Shown piece by piece: positions 17,046-25,571 of a stretch of 35,140 nucleotides of DNA (within the stretch, counting starts at the first letter, position 1; each line of letters opens with the position of its first letter). This stretch comes from Pseudomonadota bacterium (GTDB lineage Bacteria; Pseudomonadota; Gammaproteobacteria; Burkholderiales; UBA9220), in the NCBI GenBank assembly GCA_021845865.1, contig JAJZVC010000032.1:1-35140 (forward strand), written 5' to 3'. Below the pieces are notes generated by a model. That model was not told the origin of the DNA. It saw nothing but the letters and a program-made list of their open reading frames with translations, and did no database searches. A program made the position numbers and the translations under genes.

Positions 17046-17459
17046 ATGAAGATCACGCGCCTCACCCTCGCTGTTTCCTCGCTGTTGCTGGCTCTGCCGG
17101 TGGCGGCCGCGCCCCCTGGGGTGGAAAAGCGCCAAGCCGACCAGGAAAGGCGCATCAACCAAGGCGTGCAATCCGGACAGCTGACCTCCCAGGAAGCGGC
17201 GCGTCTGGAAAAAGGCCAGAACAAGATCGACCGCATGGAAGACAAGGCCATGTCCGACGGCACCGTCACCCGCCAGGAACGCAAGCGCCTGCAACAACAG
17301 CAGGATGTCCAAAGCCGGCAAATCCACCGGGAAAAACATGACCGCCAGCGGGACATGGACCGTGACGGGCGGCAAGACAAGCCCGGCAACAAGGGCATGG
17401 ACTACGGCAAGGAGAACAACCCCGGCAAGCACAAAGGCTGGCGCAACAAGAAAAACTGA
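17046..17459 (+). CDS. Small secreted, highly charged helical protein of unknown function
   Basis: The 137-residue protein begins with a Sec signal peptide (MKITRLTLAVSSLLLALPVAAA, cleavage near residue 22). The mature part is almost all charged and glutamine-rich helix. It contains a segment INQGVQSGQLTSQEAARLEK followed by DRMEDKAMSDGTVTRQERKR, two similar helix-loop-helix units in which SGQLT and DGTVT hold the same place. The C-terminus is Gly/Lys/Asn-rich. Similar small periplasmic proteins occur in proteobacteria, but I know of no tested function. AAGGAGAG precedes the ATG at 17046; a longer frame from 16947 is unlikely because it would bury the signal peptide. A strong terminator follows at once. 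Confidence 0.8.
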   Translation: MKITRLTLAVSSLLLALPVAAAPPGVEKRQADQERRINQGVQSGQLTSQEAARLEKGQNKIDRMEDKAMSDGTVTRQERKRLQQQQDVQSRQIHREKHDRQRDMDRDGRQDKPGNKGMDYGKENNPGKHKGWRNKKN

Positions 17460-17473
17460 ACCCTTTCTCCTTA

Positions 17474-17498
17474 AAAGCCCGGCAAACCCGGGCTTTTT
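17474..17498 (+). terminator. Rho-independent terminator
   Basis: AAAGCCCGG and CCGGGCTTT form a 9-bp stem with a 5-nt loop, followed by T5. It lies 14 bp after the stop of the secreted protein gene and just before the DUF2784 gene. Confidence 0.85.
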
Positions 17499-17512
17499 CA
17501 TGCCGCCGCGCC

Positions 17513-17890
17513 ATGCCCTACCGCCTGCTCGCAGATGCCGTCGTGCTGCTGCACCTGTCCTTCGTGGCCTTCGTCATGCTGGGCGGGCTTCTTGTGTTGC
17601 GCCGGCCCAGGCTTGCCTGGCTGCACCTGCCGGCAGTGGCGTGGGGGGCATGGATCGAATTCAGCGGCGCCCTCTGCCCCCTCACCCCCCTGGAAAACCA
17701 CCTTCGCGCCCTCGGCGCCCAAACGGGCTATGGCGGTGGTTTCGTCGAACACTATCTGCTCGCCGCCCTCTATCCCGAGGGGCTGACGCAGGATGCGCAA
17801 TGGACGCTGGGAATACTGGCATTGGCCGTCAACGCGGGAATTTACCGGCACCTCTGGCAGCGCCTCCGCAACCGCCCACCCGGGGCATAA
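17513..17890 (+). CDS. DUF2784 family small membrane protein
   Basis: This 125-residue integral membrane protein has about four hydrophobic segments. It begins MPYRLLADAVVLLHLSFVAF, and the segment WIEFSGALCPLTPLENHLR is characteristic of DUF2784, as is the later GGGFVEHYLLAALYPEGL. No function is known for the family. The ATG at 17513 lies only 14 bp past the preceding terminator, so a promoter is not obvious; it may rely on read-through. It is the last gene of the conserved-looking block before the accessory region. Confidence 0.8.
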   Translation: MPYRLLADAVVLLHLSFVAFVMLGGLLVLRRPRLAWLHLPAVAWGAWIEFSGALCPLTPLENHLRALGAQTGYGGGFVEHYLLAALYPEGLTQDAQWTLGILALAVNAGIYRHLWQRLRNRPPGA

Positions 17891-17920
17891 AAAAACGGGA
17901 AGAGGCGCCCTCTTCCCGTT
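17889..17920 (-). terminator. Rho-independent terminator for the minus-strand efflux/Pqi operon
   Basis: AACGGGAAGAGG (17894-17905) and CCTCTTCCCGTT (17909-17920) form a 12-bp perfect stem with a 3-nt loop. On the minus strand it is followed by a run of seven T, so it should stop the long operon ending at 18092. On the plus strand the T-run is absent. Confidence 0.85.
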
Positions 17921-17957
17921 CTCGCCTTTCCCCTGCCCGGGGTCATTCCAGTGAATT

Positions 17958-18029
17958 CCGCCATCAATAACGCTCTAAAAGCCGCCACCCATAGCGACGG
18001 AAAGTCGGCCACCTATTCCATAACTGGCA
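17958..18029. repeat. Left array of three 24-bp-period repeats (IS21-end-like remnant)
   Basis: Three units of 24 bp start CCGCCATCAATAACG (17958), CCGCCACCCATAGCG (17982) and CGGCCACCTATTCC (18006). They share C-C/G-GCCACC with an A-rich end. The array matches the one at 33543-33638 in the same orientation. Period and sequence style recall the multiple transposase-binding repeats at IS21-family ends, but no transposase gene is present. Confidence 0.5.
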
Positions 18030-18091
18030 CGTGGCAAGTTACGCACTGCGACCGAAAAATGTTTCAGATGCCGCAACAAATTCAGCAGATT

Positions 18092-18748
18092 TCAGTTCGT
18101 GGGAAGGCTGACGATACCGCGAGTCAGCATGTCGAACGCCTCTTCAAGAAAACGCTCCGGCGACGTGAAACTCCCCCATGCCTTTTCGAAAGCGCAAAGC
18201 CAAATCAATAAGAAAAAGATGTTCGTAACCGCGTCGGCGGCGACGGGGCGGAAATCGCCACTGGCGATCCCCGCTTCGACGATGTTTGTCAGCACCGTCT
18301 TGGCGCGGCATATGGCATTTCCCTCGAACCACTGAGCTAGGGCTGGGAAATTACCGGATTCGGTGACCAGGAGCTTCAGCGAGCTCGCCATGGGCGTTTC
18401 GTGCATGATGCGCTGTAAGGCCCCAAAGTACCCATGCAATAGCTCGATCGCGGGCCTATCGTCTTTCGCGGCCGCCGTTTCGATTGTTTCCACTACCGGT
18501 GCCAGTCCTGCTTCAATGACTGCCTTGAACAGAGCTTCCTTATTCTTGAAGTACAGATAGATCGTTCCCTTGGAAACACCCGCTCGCGTGGCGATATCCT
18601 CAAGCCGTGTGGCCGCGAACCCCTTCTCGGCGAAAATATCCCGTGCCGCGCCGACGAGTTCGCGGGGACGATCTTCCTTGCGGCGTCGTGAAAGGCTTTG
18701 GCGTGCTGTGGACTTCATGCTGATACGGTCGTCAGTGCGTGCCGTCAT
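18092..18748 (-). CDS. TetR/AcrR-family regulator, last gene of the efflux/Pqi operon
   Basis: This 218-residue protein has an N-terminal TetR helix-turn-helix (DIFAEKGFAATRLEDIATRA, then GVSKGTIYLYFKNKEALFKA) and a helical ligand domain of the TetR_C type. It is not a close relative of the two TetR proteins at the other end of the operon. Its ATG overlaps the pqiC stop by 4 bp (ATGA), so it is co-translated; a second ATG ten codons on (18718) is possible. Placement as the terminal gene suggests that its level follows operon expression, giving feedback control. Its DNA target is unknown; I see none of the ACTGTACnGTwCAGT operators near it. A terminator follows at 17889-17920. Confidence 0.9.
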   Translation of the reverse strand: MTARTDDRISMKSTARQSLSRRRKEDRPRELVGAARDIFAEKGFAATRLEDIATRAGVSKGTIYLYFKNKEALFKAVIEAGLAPVVETIETAAAKDDRPAIELLHGYFGALQRIMHETPMASSLKLLVTESGNFPALAQWFEGNAICRAKTVLTNIVEAGIASGDFRPVAADAVTNIFFLLIWLCAFEKAWGSFTSPERFLEEAFDMLTRGIVSLPTN

Positions 18749-19392
18749 CTCTTGGTCCCGTCCTGAACCTCAAGCGAAAGTCCATTCGCTGCCGTCTCGT
18801 TGATCCAGCCGGCAATCCCCGATGCGATGTTTTTTGCCAAGCCTCGCAAGGCACGGTTCTGGGCCGCTACAGCCAGCGCGTAGTCGCCGCCCGGTTCCGT
18901 CATCGTCTCGATGCCTTCCCGGACCAGACCGCGGCCGAAGAATGTCCTGCCATTGCGCGCTTCTACGCGCCACACTGCGTCAAGCTCGACGCATTTCCCT
19001 GAAATGACTTCCATGCGTTGAATATCGAGCATTACCTTGAAGTCCAGGTCATAACTCTGGGCATCCACCGGCAAGGCGAATACGCGGCCGGAGTCGAGTG
19101 CTTCGCCCAGGTGTCGGGCAATCACCCGCGGGAGCTGCCGCCGCAACGGCTCGGCCCACTCGTGCTGATCGTCCAGCCGCAATTGATGTCTAGCCGTGCG
19201 GATGACCAATTGCGGCCTGTCGATGAGGTCCGGCAAGTTCACCTGCGTAACCGCGACACGAAGACCGGTCGGCGATCTCATCGCCGTCGGGCTCCCGTCA
19301 TCGAGCGAAAAGTAGTGGATGGGTGGAGAACTTGCGCAGGCACCGAGGGCTAGGGGAAGTGCCGCGAGGAGGAGTGTTCGCACGAGTGTCAT
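18745..19392 (-). CDS. pqiC: PqiC-family outer-membrane lipoprotein (ABC-type transport auxiliary)
   Basis: This 215-residue lipoprotein has a signal sequence ending in the lipobox LGAC, with the lipidated Cys at residue 19. The mature protein has the PqiC/YmbA pattern (IHYFSLDDG near the N-terminus, LRVAVTQVNLPDLIDRPQLV, then a conserved arginine-rich stretch). In E. coli, PqiC sits on the outer membrane and docks the PqiB tube, allowing lipid or hydrophobic-molecule passage between membranes. The residue after Cys is Ala, compatible with outer-membrane sorting. The gene overlaps pqiB and the TetR gene by 4 bp each. Confidence 0.85.
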   Translation of the reverse strand: MTLVRTLLLAALPLALGACASSPPIHYFSLDDGSPTAMRSPTGLRVAVTQVNLPDLIDRPQLVIRTARHQLRLDDQHEWAEPLRRQLPRVIARHLGEALDSGRVFALPVDAQSYDLDFKVMLDIQRMEVISGKCVELDAVWRVEARNGRTFFGRGLVREGIETMTEPGGDYALAVAAQNRALRGLAKNIASGIAGWINETAANGLSLEVQDGTKR

Positions 19393-20975
19393 TGACTTGT
19401 CTTCCTTCCAGTCAGAAGCGCTTCGGGGTGGCGTTCCAGCAGGTCGGCGAGGTTGCGCAAGGCGGTCGCGGCGCGTCCCACCTCGCGCAGGGTATCGCGC
19501 AGCTGCAACTGCGTCGGTGAGTCGCTGGCCAGCACGAGGTCGGCCTGCTTTAAGGTTTTGCGGGCATCGGCCAGGGTCGCCGACAGCTCCGGCACCACTT
19601 TCTGGTCGACATCGGCCATGAGCTTGTCTGTGTGTTCCAGTGTCTTGTGCAGGGATTCCATAACGCCCTGCAGCTGATCCTGCAGCGAGTCCAAGGCTCC
19701 CGGCTGGGTCGGCAGCTCAGGTATCTGCGGGCCCCACGCCACATGAGCGCGCTTGGCCTTCGGAAAATAGTCCAATGCCACGTAGCGTTGTCCGGTAAGC
19801 AGGTTGCCGGTGCGCAACTGGGCCCGGAGCCCTTTGGCGACCATGGCATCGAGAATCTGCCGGATCGCTTTTTGTGATCGCTCCATCGGCAGTTTTTCGC
19901 GCGCCTGGCGGGCGAATCGCTCCGGATAAAGATTGATTTCGACAGCCATCGTGATGTCCGCCGCATCGGACCCAAAATTGAGATTGATCCGCGATACTTC
20001 GCCGGCGGGAAGGCCGCGGAAGTCGACCGGAGAGCCAACCGTCAGGCCACGTACCGACTCATTGAAAACCAGGACGTACTTCTGCACCACGCTGTCCGGC
20101 AACCGCAGTGCCGCCGCCCGGTTCGCGTAGAGCGTAAACTCGGACTCGGGCGGTGCCGGCGCGCTCTCGGCGCCCTCGTCCCCTCCCAGTCTGGCAAAGG
20201 CGATGCCGCCCATGACTAGGCTGGCCACCGATTGCATGTCCATCTTCAGGCCATCCGCGTCCATCGCCACATCGATGCCGCTGGCATGCCAGAAGCGGCT
20301 GTCCGAGGTTACCAAGCGGTCATAAGGCGCGTCGACGAAGATGCGGACGCCCACGGCCTTGCCGTCCGGCCGCATGGCGTAGCCGACCACGCGCCCGACC
20401 GGCACCCGCCGGAAGTACACCGGGGCGCCGACGTCGAGGGAACCCAGATCATCGGCGGCGAGCAGGAACTGGCGCCCTGGCATGTTGTTGACGACCAGCG
20501 GCGGTGCGTCGAGGCCGGTGAACCGGCGCCCCGCCTCCTTCGCGGTCCCGGGATCGACGGCGATGTAGGGCCCGGACAGCAGGGTGGTCAGTCCGGAGAT
20601 GCCGCCGGCGCCGACGCGAGGACGCACTACCCAGAAACGGCTATCCTTGACCAGCAGGGGTTCGGCCTGTTTGTCCATGGCAGCGGTGACCTTGACCGAA
20701 CGCCGGTCGTCGCTGAGGGCGATGGCGGTCACGGTTCCAACCACCACATCCTTGTACTTGATCTTCGTCTTGTTGGCCTCCAGGCCTTCGGCCGAGGCCA
20801 ACTGCACCGTGATTTCCGGCCCACGCTCGATCACGGCACGAACCGCCAATCCGAGCGCGACAAGAACCGCGAGCGCGGGGACGATCCAGATCCAGGATAC
20901 GGACAGGCGGCCCCAAGCCGCGGCCCGCGCTTGTGGAAGGGCTTGGCGATCCAGGTCGCGCATGTCTTCGCTCAT
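19389..20975 (-). CDS. pqiB: PqiB-family MCE protein (intermembrane transport tube)
   Basis: This 528-residue protein has one N-terminal membrane helix (about residues 27-47) and three successive MCE/MlaD domains in the periplasm, then a long C-terminal helical region with heptads. The MCE pattern is seen at GLEANKTKIKYKDVVVGTV, again at DDLGSLDVGAPVYFRRVPVG and a third time at NESVRGLTVGSPVDFRG. Size and three-domain layout match E. coli PqiB (546 residues), whose hexamer forms a needle spanning the periplasm. It overlaps pqiC and the second PqiA gene by 4 bp, giving the usual pqiABC order. Confidence 0.92.
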   Translation of the reverse strand: MSEDMRDLDRQALPQARAAAWGRLSVSWIWIVPALAVLVALGLAVRAVIERGPEITVQLASAEGLEANKTKIKYKDVVVGTVTAIALSDDRRSVKVTAAMDKQAEPLLVKDSRFWVVRPRVGAGGISGLTTLLSGPYIAVDPGTAKEAGRRFTGLDAPPLVVNNMPGRQFLLAADDLGSLDVGAPVYFRRVPVGRVVGYAMRPDGKAVGVRIFVDAPYDRLVTSDSRFWHASGIDVAMDADGLKMDMQSVASLVMGGIAFARLGGDEGAESAPAPPESEFTLYANRAAALRLPDSVVQKYVLVFNESVRGLTVGSPVDFRGLPAGEVSRINLNFGSDAADITMAVEINLYPERFARQAREKLPMERSQKAIRQILDAMVAKGLRAQLRTGNLLTGQRYVALDYFPKAKRAHVAWGPQIPELPTQPGALDSLQDQLQGVMESLHKTLEHTDKLMADVDQKVVPELSATLADARKTLKQADLVLASDSPTQLQLRDTLREVGRAATALRNLADLLERHPEALLTGRKTSQ

Positions 20976-21604
20976 GATTTGGCTCCTTTGCCAGTCTCAT
21001 CTGAAATCGGATCCCAGATCAGCCTGGGATCGAAGGCCATGGTCGCCAGCATGGAAAGGACAACGACGGCGGCGAATGCCAGGACGCCGCTGCCGGGCGC
21101 GATGGCGGCAAGGGACTGCACCTGGACCAGGGCCACCAGGATGGCCACGACATAAACGTCGAGCATGGACCAGCGCCCGATGGTTTCCAGCAGCCGGTAG
21201 AGGCGCGCGCGCGGCAAGGCATGGCCGCGCCAGCGCCACCGCACGCTGACGACCAATAAGCTCAGCGAGATAAGCTTCAGCAGCGGCACGGCAACGCTGG
21301 CGATGAAGACGACGCTGGCCAGCACCCAGGAGCCGCTCGTCCATAGATAGATGACACCGCTCATGATCGTATCTTCCTGCATGCCGAACATCGAACGCGT
21401 TTCCATGATGGGCAGCAGATTCGCCGGCAGGTAGAGGGCGAAGCCGGCAATCAGCAGCGCCGCGGTTCTCTGGATGCTATTCTCCCGGCGCAGTTCGAGC
21501 TTGCTGCCGCAGCGGCGGCAATGCGGGTCGACCGCCGGCTGGCCGATCAGCCCGCAGGTCTCGCACTGGGCCAGCTTCCTCCCGGCTGCTTGAAGCGCGT
21601 TCAT
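20972..21604 (-). CDS. pqiA: PqiA-like membrane protein, second half-size gene
   Basis: This 210-residue protein has an N-terminal zinc-ribbon-like pair of CxxC motifs (CETCGLIGQ and CRRCGSKLEL) followed by four membrane helices, ending in DPRLIWDP, as PqiA domains do. In E. coli PqiA is one protein of about 417 residues containing two such modules; here the modules are separate genes. I start it at the ATG at 21604, which overlaps the stop of the preceding gene by 4 bp. PqiA is the inner-membrane partner of the PqiB tube. Its role in loading lipids is inferred from the family. Confidence 0.88.
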   Translation of the reverse strand: MNALQAAGRKLAQCETCGLIGQPAVDPHCRRCGSKLELRRENSIQRTAALLIAGFALYLPANLLPIMETRSMFGMQEDTIMSGVIYLWTSGSWVLASVVFIASVAVPLLKLISLSLLVVSVRWRWRGHALPRARLYRLLETIGRWSMLDVYVVAILVALVQVQSLAAIAPGSGVLAFAAVVVLSMLATMAFDPRLIWDPISDETGKGAKS

Positions 21605-22236
21605 TTTCCTGCCGCCTCCCAGTTTCGCCAGAGTTCGCGCGGCTCGGTCATCGCGGTCAAGGCCGTGAGCAGGAGCATCAAAGCACCGAACGACCAGATG
21701 CCGATGCCGGGCAGCAGGTCGGCGAAGTGGGCCAGTTTGACCATCGCCACCAGCATGCCCAGGATGAGTACCTCGGTCATGGCCCACGGCCGCACCAATT
21801 GCAGGACGCGAAACACCCGTGCGAATGCCGGTGGCCGCCGGCCAAGCCGCAGCGGCAGCACCAGCCAAATGACAGCGGCGAGTTGCAGCAGCGGCGCCAG
21901 GATCGTGGTGAGCAGTACCAGCACGGCCACGGGCTGCATGCGGGCCAGCCAGAGCTTGTCGACCGCGCCAAGTACGGTGGTGTCGGTCCGCTGCCCATTG
22001 ATGTCCAGTCCGAGCACCGGGAAGGCGTTGGCGACCACCAACAGGATCATCCCAGCGCAAGCCAGGGCAAGCATGTTCTCCAGGCTGCCGCGGTTGCTCC
22101 GGTATAGCCCCGAACCGCAACGCGGACAAACAAGGGCTTGGCGACCATCCCGCGCCTCCTGCCCCATTTGCAACAGCAGGTCACACTGGGGACACGCGGT
22201 CAGGTCCGACATGCCCGGAGACGGTTCATTTCGCAT
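21601..22236 (-). CDS. pqiA: PqiA-like membrane protein, first half-size gene
   Basis: This 211-residue protein has two CxxC pairs (TACPQCDLLLQ and LVCPRCGSGL), then four hydrophobic helices, ending near TEPRELWRNWE. It is the N-terminal module of a PqiA that is split into two genes here. The ATG at 22236 is chosen because TTGGAGG lies 9 nt upstream; an ATG at 22212 (MSDLTACPQ) is the alternative and would remove the 11-bp overlap with the mscS-like gene. It overlaps the following PqiA gene by 4 bp, so the two half-proteins are probably made in equal amounts and work together. Confidence 0.88.
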   Translation of the reverse strand: MRNEPSPGMSDLTACPQCDLLLQMGQEARDGRQALVCPRCGSGLYRSNRGSLENMLALACAGMILLVVANAFPVLGLDINGQRTDTTVLGAVDKLWLARMQPVAVLVLLTTILAPLLQLAAVIWLVLPLRLGRRPPAFARVFRVLQLVRPWAMTEVLILGMLVAMVKLAHFADLLPGIGIWSFGALMLLLTALTAMTEPRELWRNWEAAGK

Positions 22237-24580
22237 GCGCTGGCCTCCAATGGCGTTTATTGGCACCGCGCACCGCCTCGGGCTCGGGCTCGGCAAAGTT
22301 CACCCGCACCTCACGCTGCGGGAACGGAATCGCGATGCCTGCCGACGCCAGGCGCTGGTAGACGTCGTGCCGGAGGTCGCTGCCGACGCGACGGGGCGAC
22401 ATCGGGTTCTCCAGTTCCACCCAATAGAGCAGGACGATCATCAGGGCGCTGTCGCCGAAGTCCTCGAAGAAGACTTCCGGCGCCGGGTCCCGCAGAACGT
22501 TGGGATGGGCGGCGGCCGCGGCGAGGAACAGGGCTTCCGCGCGGCGGAGATCGGTGCCGTAGGCGACGCCAACCTTGAGTTCGTGGCGGATCGTCTGATT
22601 CGAATAGGTCCAGTTGACCACCTGGTTCTCGATGAAGTTGGCGTTGGGAATCAGCGCTTCGACGCCGTTGAAGCCGCGCACGGTCGTCGCCCGCAGGTCC
22701 ACCGCGGTGACATGGCCGATGACTCCGTTCAATTCGACGATGTCACCGATGCGGACCTGCCTTTCGAGAAGAACGATGAGACCGCTGATGAAGTTCTTGA
22801 TGATGGTCTGGGCGCCGAAACCGACGCCGATGGCCAGCGCGCCGCCGAGAAAGGCGAAAACCGACAGGGGAATGCGCGCCAGATTGAGTACGACGACGAC
22901 CAGCGCCAGGCAAAGGATGATCACGGACCATCGCCGGATCACCGATGCCAGCTGCGAATTCACCTTGAAGCGGCGCACCAGCAGATTCTGGACCAACCTG
23001 GCCAGGCGGGAGGCAAGCCAATAACCGAGAGCAAATAGCGCGACGACTCCGATGCTCTTGCCGACCGTGATCCCATACTGGACCGAGACCCGTTGTCCGC
23101 CGACCTCTGAAACATCCTCGGCGACAAACAGCTCCTGCTGCCAAATCTTAGTCAGCACGCCGATGCACCAATCACGCAGCCGTGCAAGCCGACCCGCGAA
23201 ACCATCGCCGCCCGCGTTGTCCGCATCGGCCAGCCAGCGCGACACCTGCCGTTCCAGCCTCGTCGCGGCCAGTTCGACGCGTTCATCGATGGCCGCTTGC
23301 TGGAGCAGTAGGCCGAGGCGCCGGGTTTCTTGCCCTCCCCCCTGGCCGTCGGACGCCAGGCTGCTGATGCGCATGCGCTGTTCGCGGATTTCGGTGCGCA
23401 GCGCCTCTTGCCGCGTATGGGACAGATTGCGCCAGTCGGCGAGCTTCTGGCGAAGCTCGCGCAACGCCGCCAGGGCGGCGCGACGCTGGTCGGCGTCGGC
23501 GCTCGACAGCACGACATAGCGGCGTTCCCACGAATCGCCGGACAATCCGGCCAGGACCTGCAAATCGTCCAGGCCCTTCAGGGTCGCGTTGTCGGTCTTG
23601 AGGGCCAGATTCAGCAACGCCGCCCGCCAATTTGTCTCTTCCCCTGCCATGCGATGCTTGTCGCCCAGCCGATCGAGTTGGCTGCGGTGCCGGACGTAGC
23701 GCTTGCTTATTTCTGCGGCTTCCGCCGCCAGCTTGTCCTGTTCCATATGCAGGCGCTGCCGTTGGGCGGCAAGGTCGTCAACAGAAAGGCTTTGCCCGGG
23801 GAGCACGCGGGCGACGGTGGCCGTGAGATCCCGGATGCGGGCGGTCAAGGCAGCGGCCCGCAGCCTCAAGGCTTCCTGATCGAGGGTGGTGATCACCAGT
23901 TCGGCTTCGACCGCCTGCCGCAGCAGCTTCGCCTGTTCCTCTTCTTCTTTCGCCGCCGTGTCGGATTCACGAGCCATGCCCGGCATGTGGTCACCCGCCA
24001 TCCGCACCGCGGCCGCCTTCGCTTTCAACTGATCCCGGAGATTCTGGAGTTCGGTCTGATTAGCGCGCATGCTCGCTTCCGCCGCGGACAAATTCTCTTT
24101 CAAGCCGTCGATCCCGTCGCGCAATGCGTCGATCTTCACGGCCGAGTAAGGCGGACCTCCTTCCAGGGCCTTCACCAATGGGTCGTCCTCGACGGCGGGT
24201 TTCGGCCCATTCTGGAGCATCATCAGATCCTCCAGGCGCTTGACCTTCTCGCCTTGCAGGTCGATCAGCCAGTCGAGCAAGCGCCGCTTGCCGGTGGCGA
24301 ATGGCGTTCGAATATCTCCTTGGCGCCGGGAGGCGAACTCGTCGCGCGTCTGCCGTGCCTGCGCCAGTTGCGCACGCGCTTCCTGAAGTTGGTCGTCCAA
24401 CGAGCGGGACGGCGTTTCGGTGGGCTTGGTATCGCGATCCTGGGCCACCATCCCCGGAATGGCGACTTGCGCGCGAACCTGCGATGGCGGCAGCGCAAGG
24501 ACAAGGGCTGCCAACGCCATGGCCGGTAATGCGCCAGCGAGACGGAAATTAAAGGTTATACGACCAGCTGCGTGGCTCAT
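22226..24580 (-). CDS. MscS-family mechanosensitive channel with large periplasmic domain
   Basis: This 784-residue protein has a signal peptide (cleavage near VRAQ), then a coiled-coil-rich periplasmic region of about 450 residues, then membrane helices. The MscS pore and beta domain are at the C-terminus: GGALAIGVGFGAQTIIKNF, GLIVLLERQVRIGDIVELNG, and RATTVRGFNGVEALIPNANF. MscS proteins open under membrane tension and release solutes; long KefA-like forms such as this may sense envelope changes or ligands through the periplasmic part. The ATG at 24580 has GTGGAG upstream; a TTG five codons earlier is also possible. It follows the HD-GYP gene by 4 bp and overlaps the first PqiA gene by 11 bp. 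Confidence 0.9.
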   Translation of the reverse strand: MSHAAGRITFNFRLAGALPAMALAALVLALPPSQVRAQVAIPGMVAQDRDTKPTETPSRSLDDQLQEARAQLAQARQTRDEFASRRQGDIRTPFATGKRRLLDWLIDLQGEKVKRLEDLMMLQNGPKPAVEDDPLVKALEGGPPYSAVKIDALRDGIDGLKENLSAAEASMRANQTELQNLRDQLKAKAAAVRMAGDHMPGMARESDTAAKEEEEQAKLLRQAVEAELVITTLDQEALRLRAAALTARIRDLTATVARVLPGQSLSVDDLAAQRQRLHMEQDKLAAEAAEISKRYVRHRSQLDRLGDKHRMAGEETNWRAALLNLALKTDNATLKGLDDLQVLAGLSGDSWERRYVVLSSADADQRRAALAALRELRQKLADWRNLSHTRQEALRTEIREQRMRISSLASDGQGGGQETRRLGLLLQQAAIDERVELAATRLERQVSRWLADADNAGGDGFAGRLARLRDWCIGVLTKIWQQELFVAEDVSEVGGQRVSVQYGITVGKSIGVVALFALGYWLASRLARLVQNLLVRRFKVNSQLASVIRRWSVIILCLALVVVVLNLARIPLSVFAFLGGALAIGVGFGAQTIIKNFISGLIVLLERQVRIGDIVELNGVIGHVTAVDLRATTVRGFNGVEALIPNANFIENQVVNWTYSNQTIRHELKVGVAYGTDLRRAEALFLAAAAAHPNVLRDPAPEVFFEDFGDSALMIVLLYWVELENPMSPRRVGSDLRHDVYQRLASAGIAIPFPQREVRVNFAEPEPEAVRGANKRHWRPAHAK

Positions 24581-24584
24581 CGCT

Positions 24585-25565
24585 TCACTCCACAAGTTCC
24601 GGTTCCAGATGGACGACCTGGTCCAGGTAGGGCGACAGACGGTCCATCAGCAGTTGGGTGAGGCCGGTTTCATCCCCGGGCAGCTGGGCGGCAAAGGCCG
24701 GCGCCACCTGGACGAACCGGTCGAACATGGCGGGGTCGAAGTGCGACCCTCGGCCATCGGCCATCGTCGCCAAAGCCTCCTGGACGCTGAACGCGGGCTT
24801 GTAGACGCGTGGCGACGTGAGGGCGTCGAAGACATCCACCAAGGCGAACAGCCTGGCTTCCCGAGGAATGTCTTCCGCCTTCAGTCCTAAGGGATAGCCC
24901 GTTCCATCGTAGTGCTCGTGGTGCCCAGCCACGACCGGCGTGGCATCCTGCAAGGAATGGGATTGCGATACGATCTCCAATCCATAGCGGACGTGCTCGG
25001 TCATTTCGGCACGCTCGCTGGGTGTCAGCGGGCCAGGTTTTTGCAGAATGCGGTCGGGCATGACCATCTTGCCGACATCGTGCAGCAACGCGCCCTTGGT
25101 GGCGCGCACAATCTCGTCCGGCGAGAATCCAAGGGCTTCGGCGAACAGAAGGGTATAAGCGGTCACGCGCAGGTTGTGGCCGGCCGTTTCCCCATCGCGC
25201 AACTCCGTCAGCTTGCCCAATACCGACAAAAGATCGATGTTGTCGTGGGAGATAGTGGACGCGGCCTGGAGCAGCCCTCGGTTCCGCAGCCGGAGGACGG
25301 GATAGAGCGCGACAGCCGTCAACAACGACACGACCGTCGCCAGGGCCGCCGCCCCGAAGGCGCCAGCCGCGAGCTCCGATCCGGTAAGCGAGGAATACCA
25401 GAAGGCGCCGCTGCCGAACGTCACGGCGATTGCCAGCGCCATCGCGGTGACGCGTCGGCGTAAGCGCCCATGCGCGGCCTCGAGGGCGCAGGAAAGCCGG
25501 CGGTGGAGCCAACTGGTGGCCACCGCTGCCGGCGAGAGGTCGTGCTGTTTGCGGTCTGTGGCCAT
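24585..25565 (-). CDS. Membrane-anchored HD-GYP phosphodiesterase
   Basis: This 326-residue protein has two membrane helices (about residues 41-59 and 66-90), then an HD-GYP domain. Catalytic features are complete: His130, the HD pair His162-Asp163 with Lys166 (LLHDVGKMVMPDRIL), His191, and HHEHYDGTGYP at 215-225, which contains the GYP triad. HD-GYP enzymes hydrolyse cyclic di-GMP to pGpG or GMP, so this one would lower c-di-GMP near the membrane. No receiver or sensor domain is fused. It stands between the RRM-like gene (6-bp gap) and the mscS-like gene (4-bp gap), so it is part of the same operon. How it senses a signal is not visible. Confidence 0.9.
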   Translation of the reverse strand: MATDRKQHDLSPAAVATSWLHRRLSCALEAAHGRLRRRVTAMALAIAVTFGSGAFWYSSLTGSELAAGAFGAAALATVVSLLTAVALYPVLRLRNRGLLQAASTISHDNIDLLSVLGKLTELRDGETAGHNLRVTAYTLLFAEALGFSPDEIVRATKGALLHDVGKMVMPDRILQKPGPLTPSERAEMTEHVRYGLEIVSQSHSLQDATPVVAGHHEHYDGTGYPLGLKAEDIPREARLFALVDVFDALTSPRVYKPAFSVQEALATMADGRGSHFDPAMFDRFVQVAPAFAAQLPGDETGLTQLLMDRLSPYLDQVVHLEPELVE

Positions 25566-25571
25566 TTTCGT

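Noticed and set aside
18006-18060. A sigma54-type promoter at TGGCACGTGGCA near 18024
   Set aside because: The -12 element TTGCW is not at the required spacing; the sequence is better explained by the repeat array.
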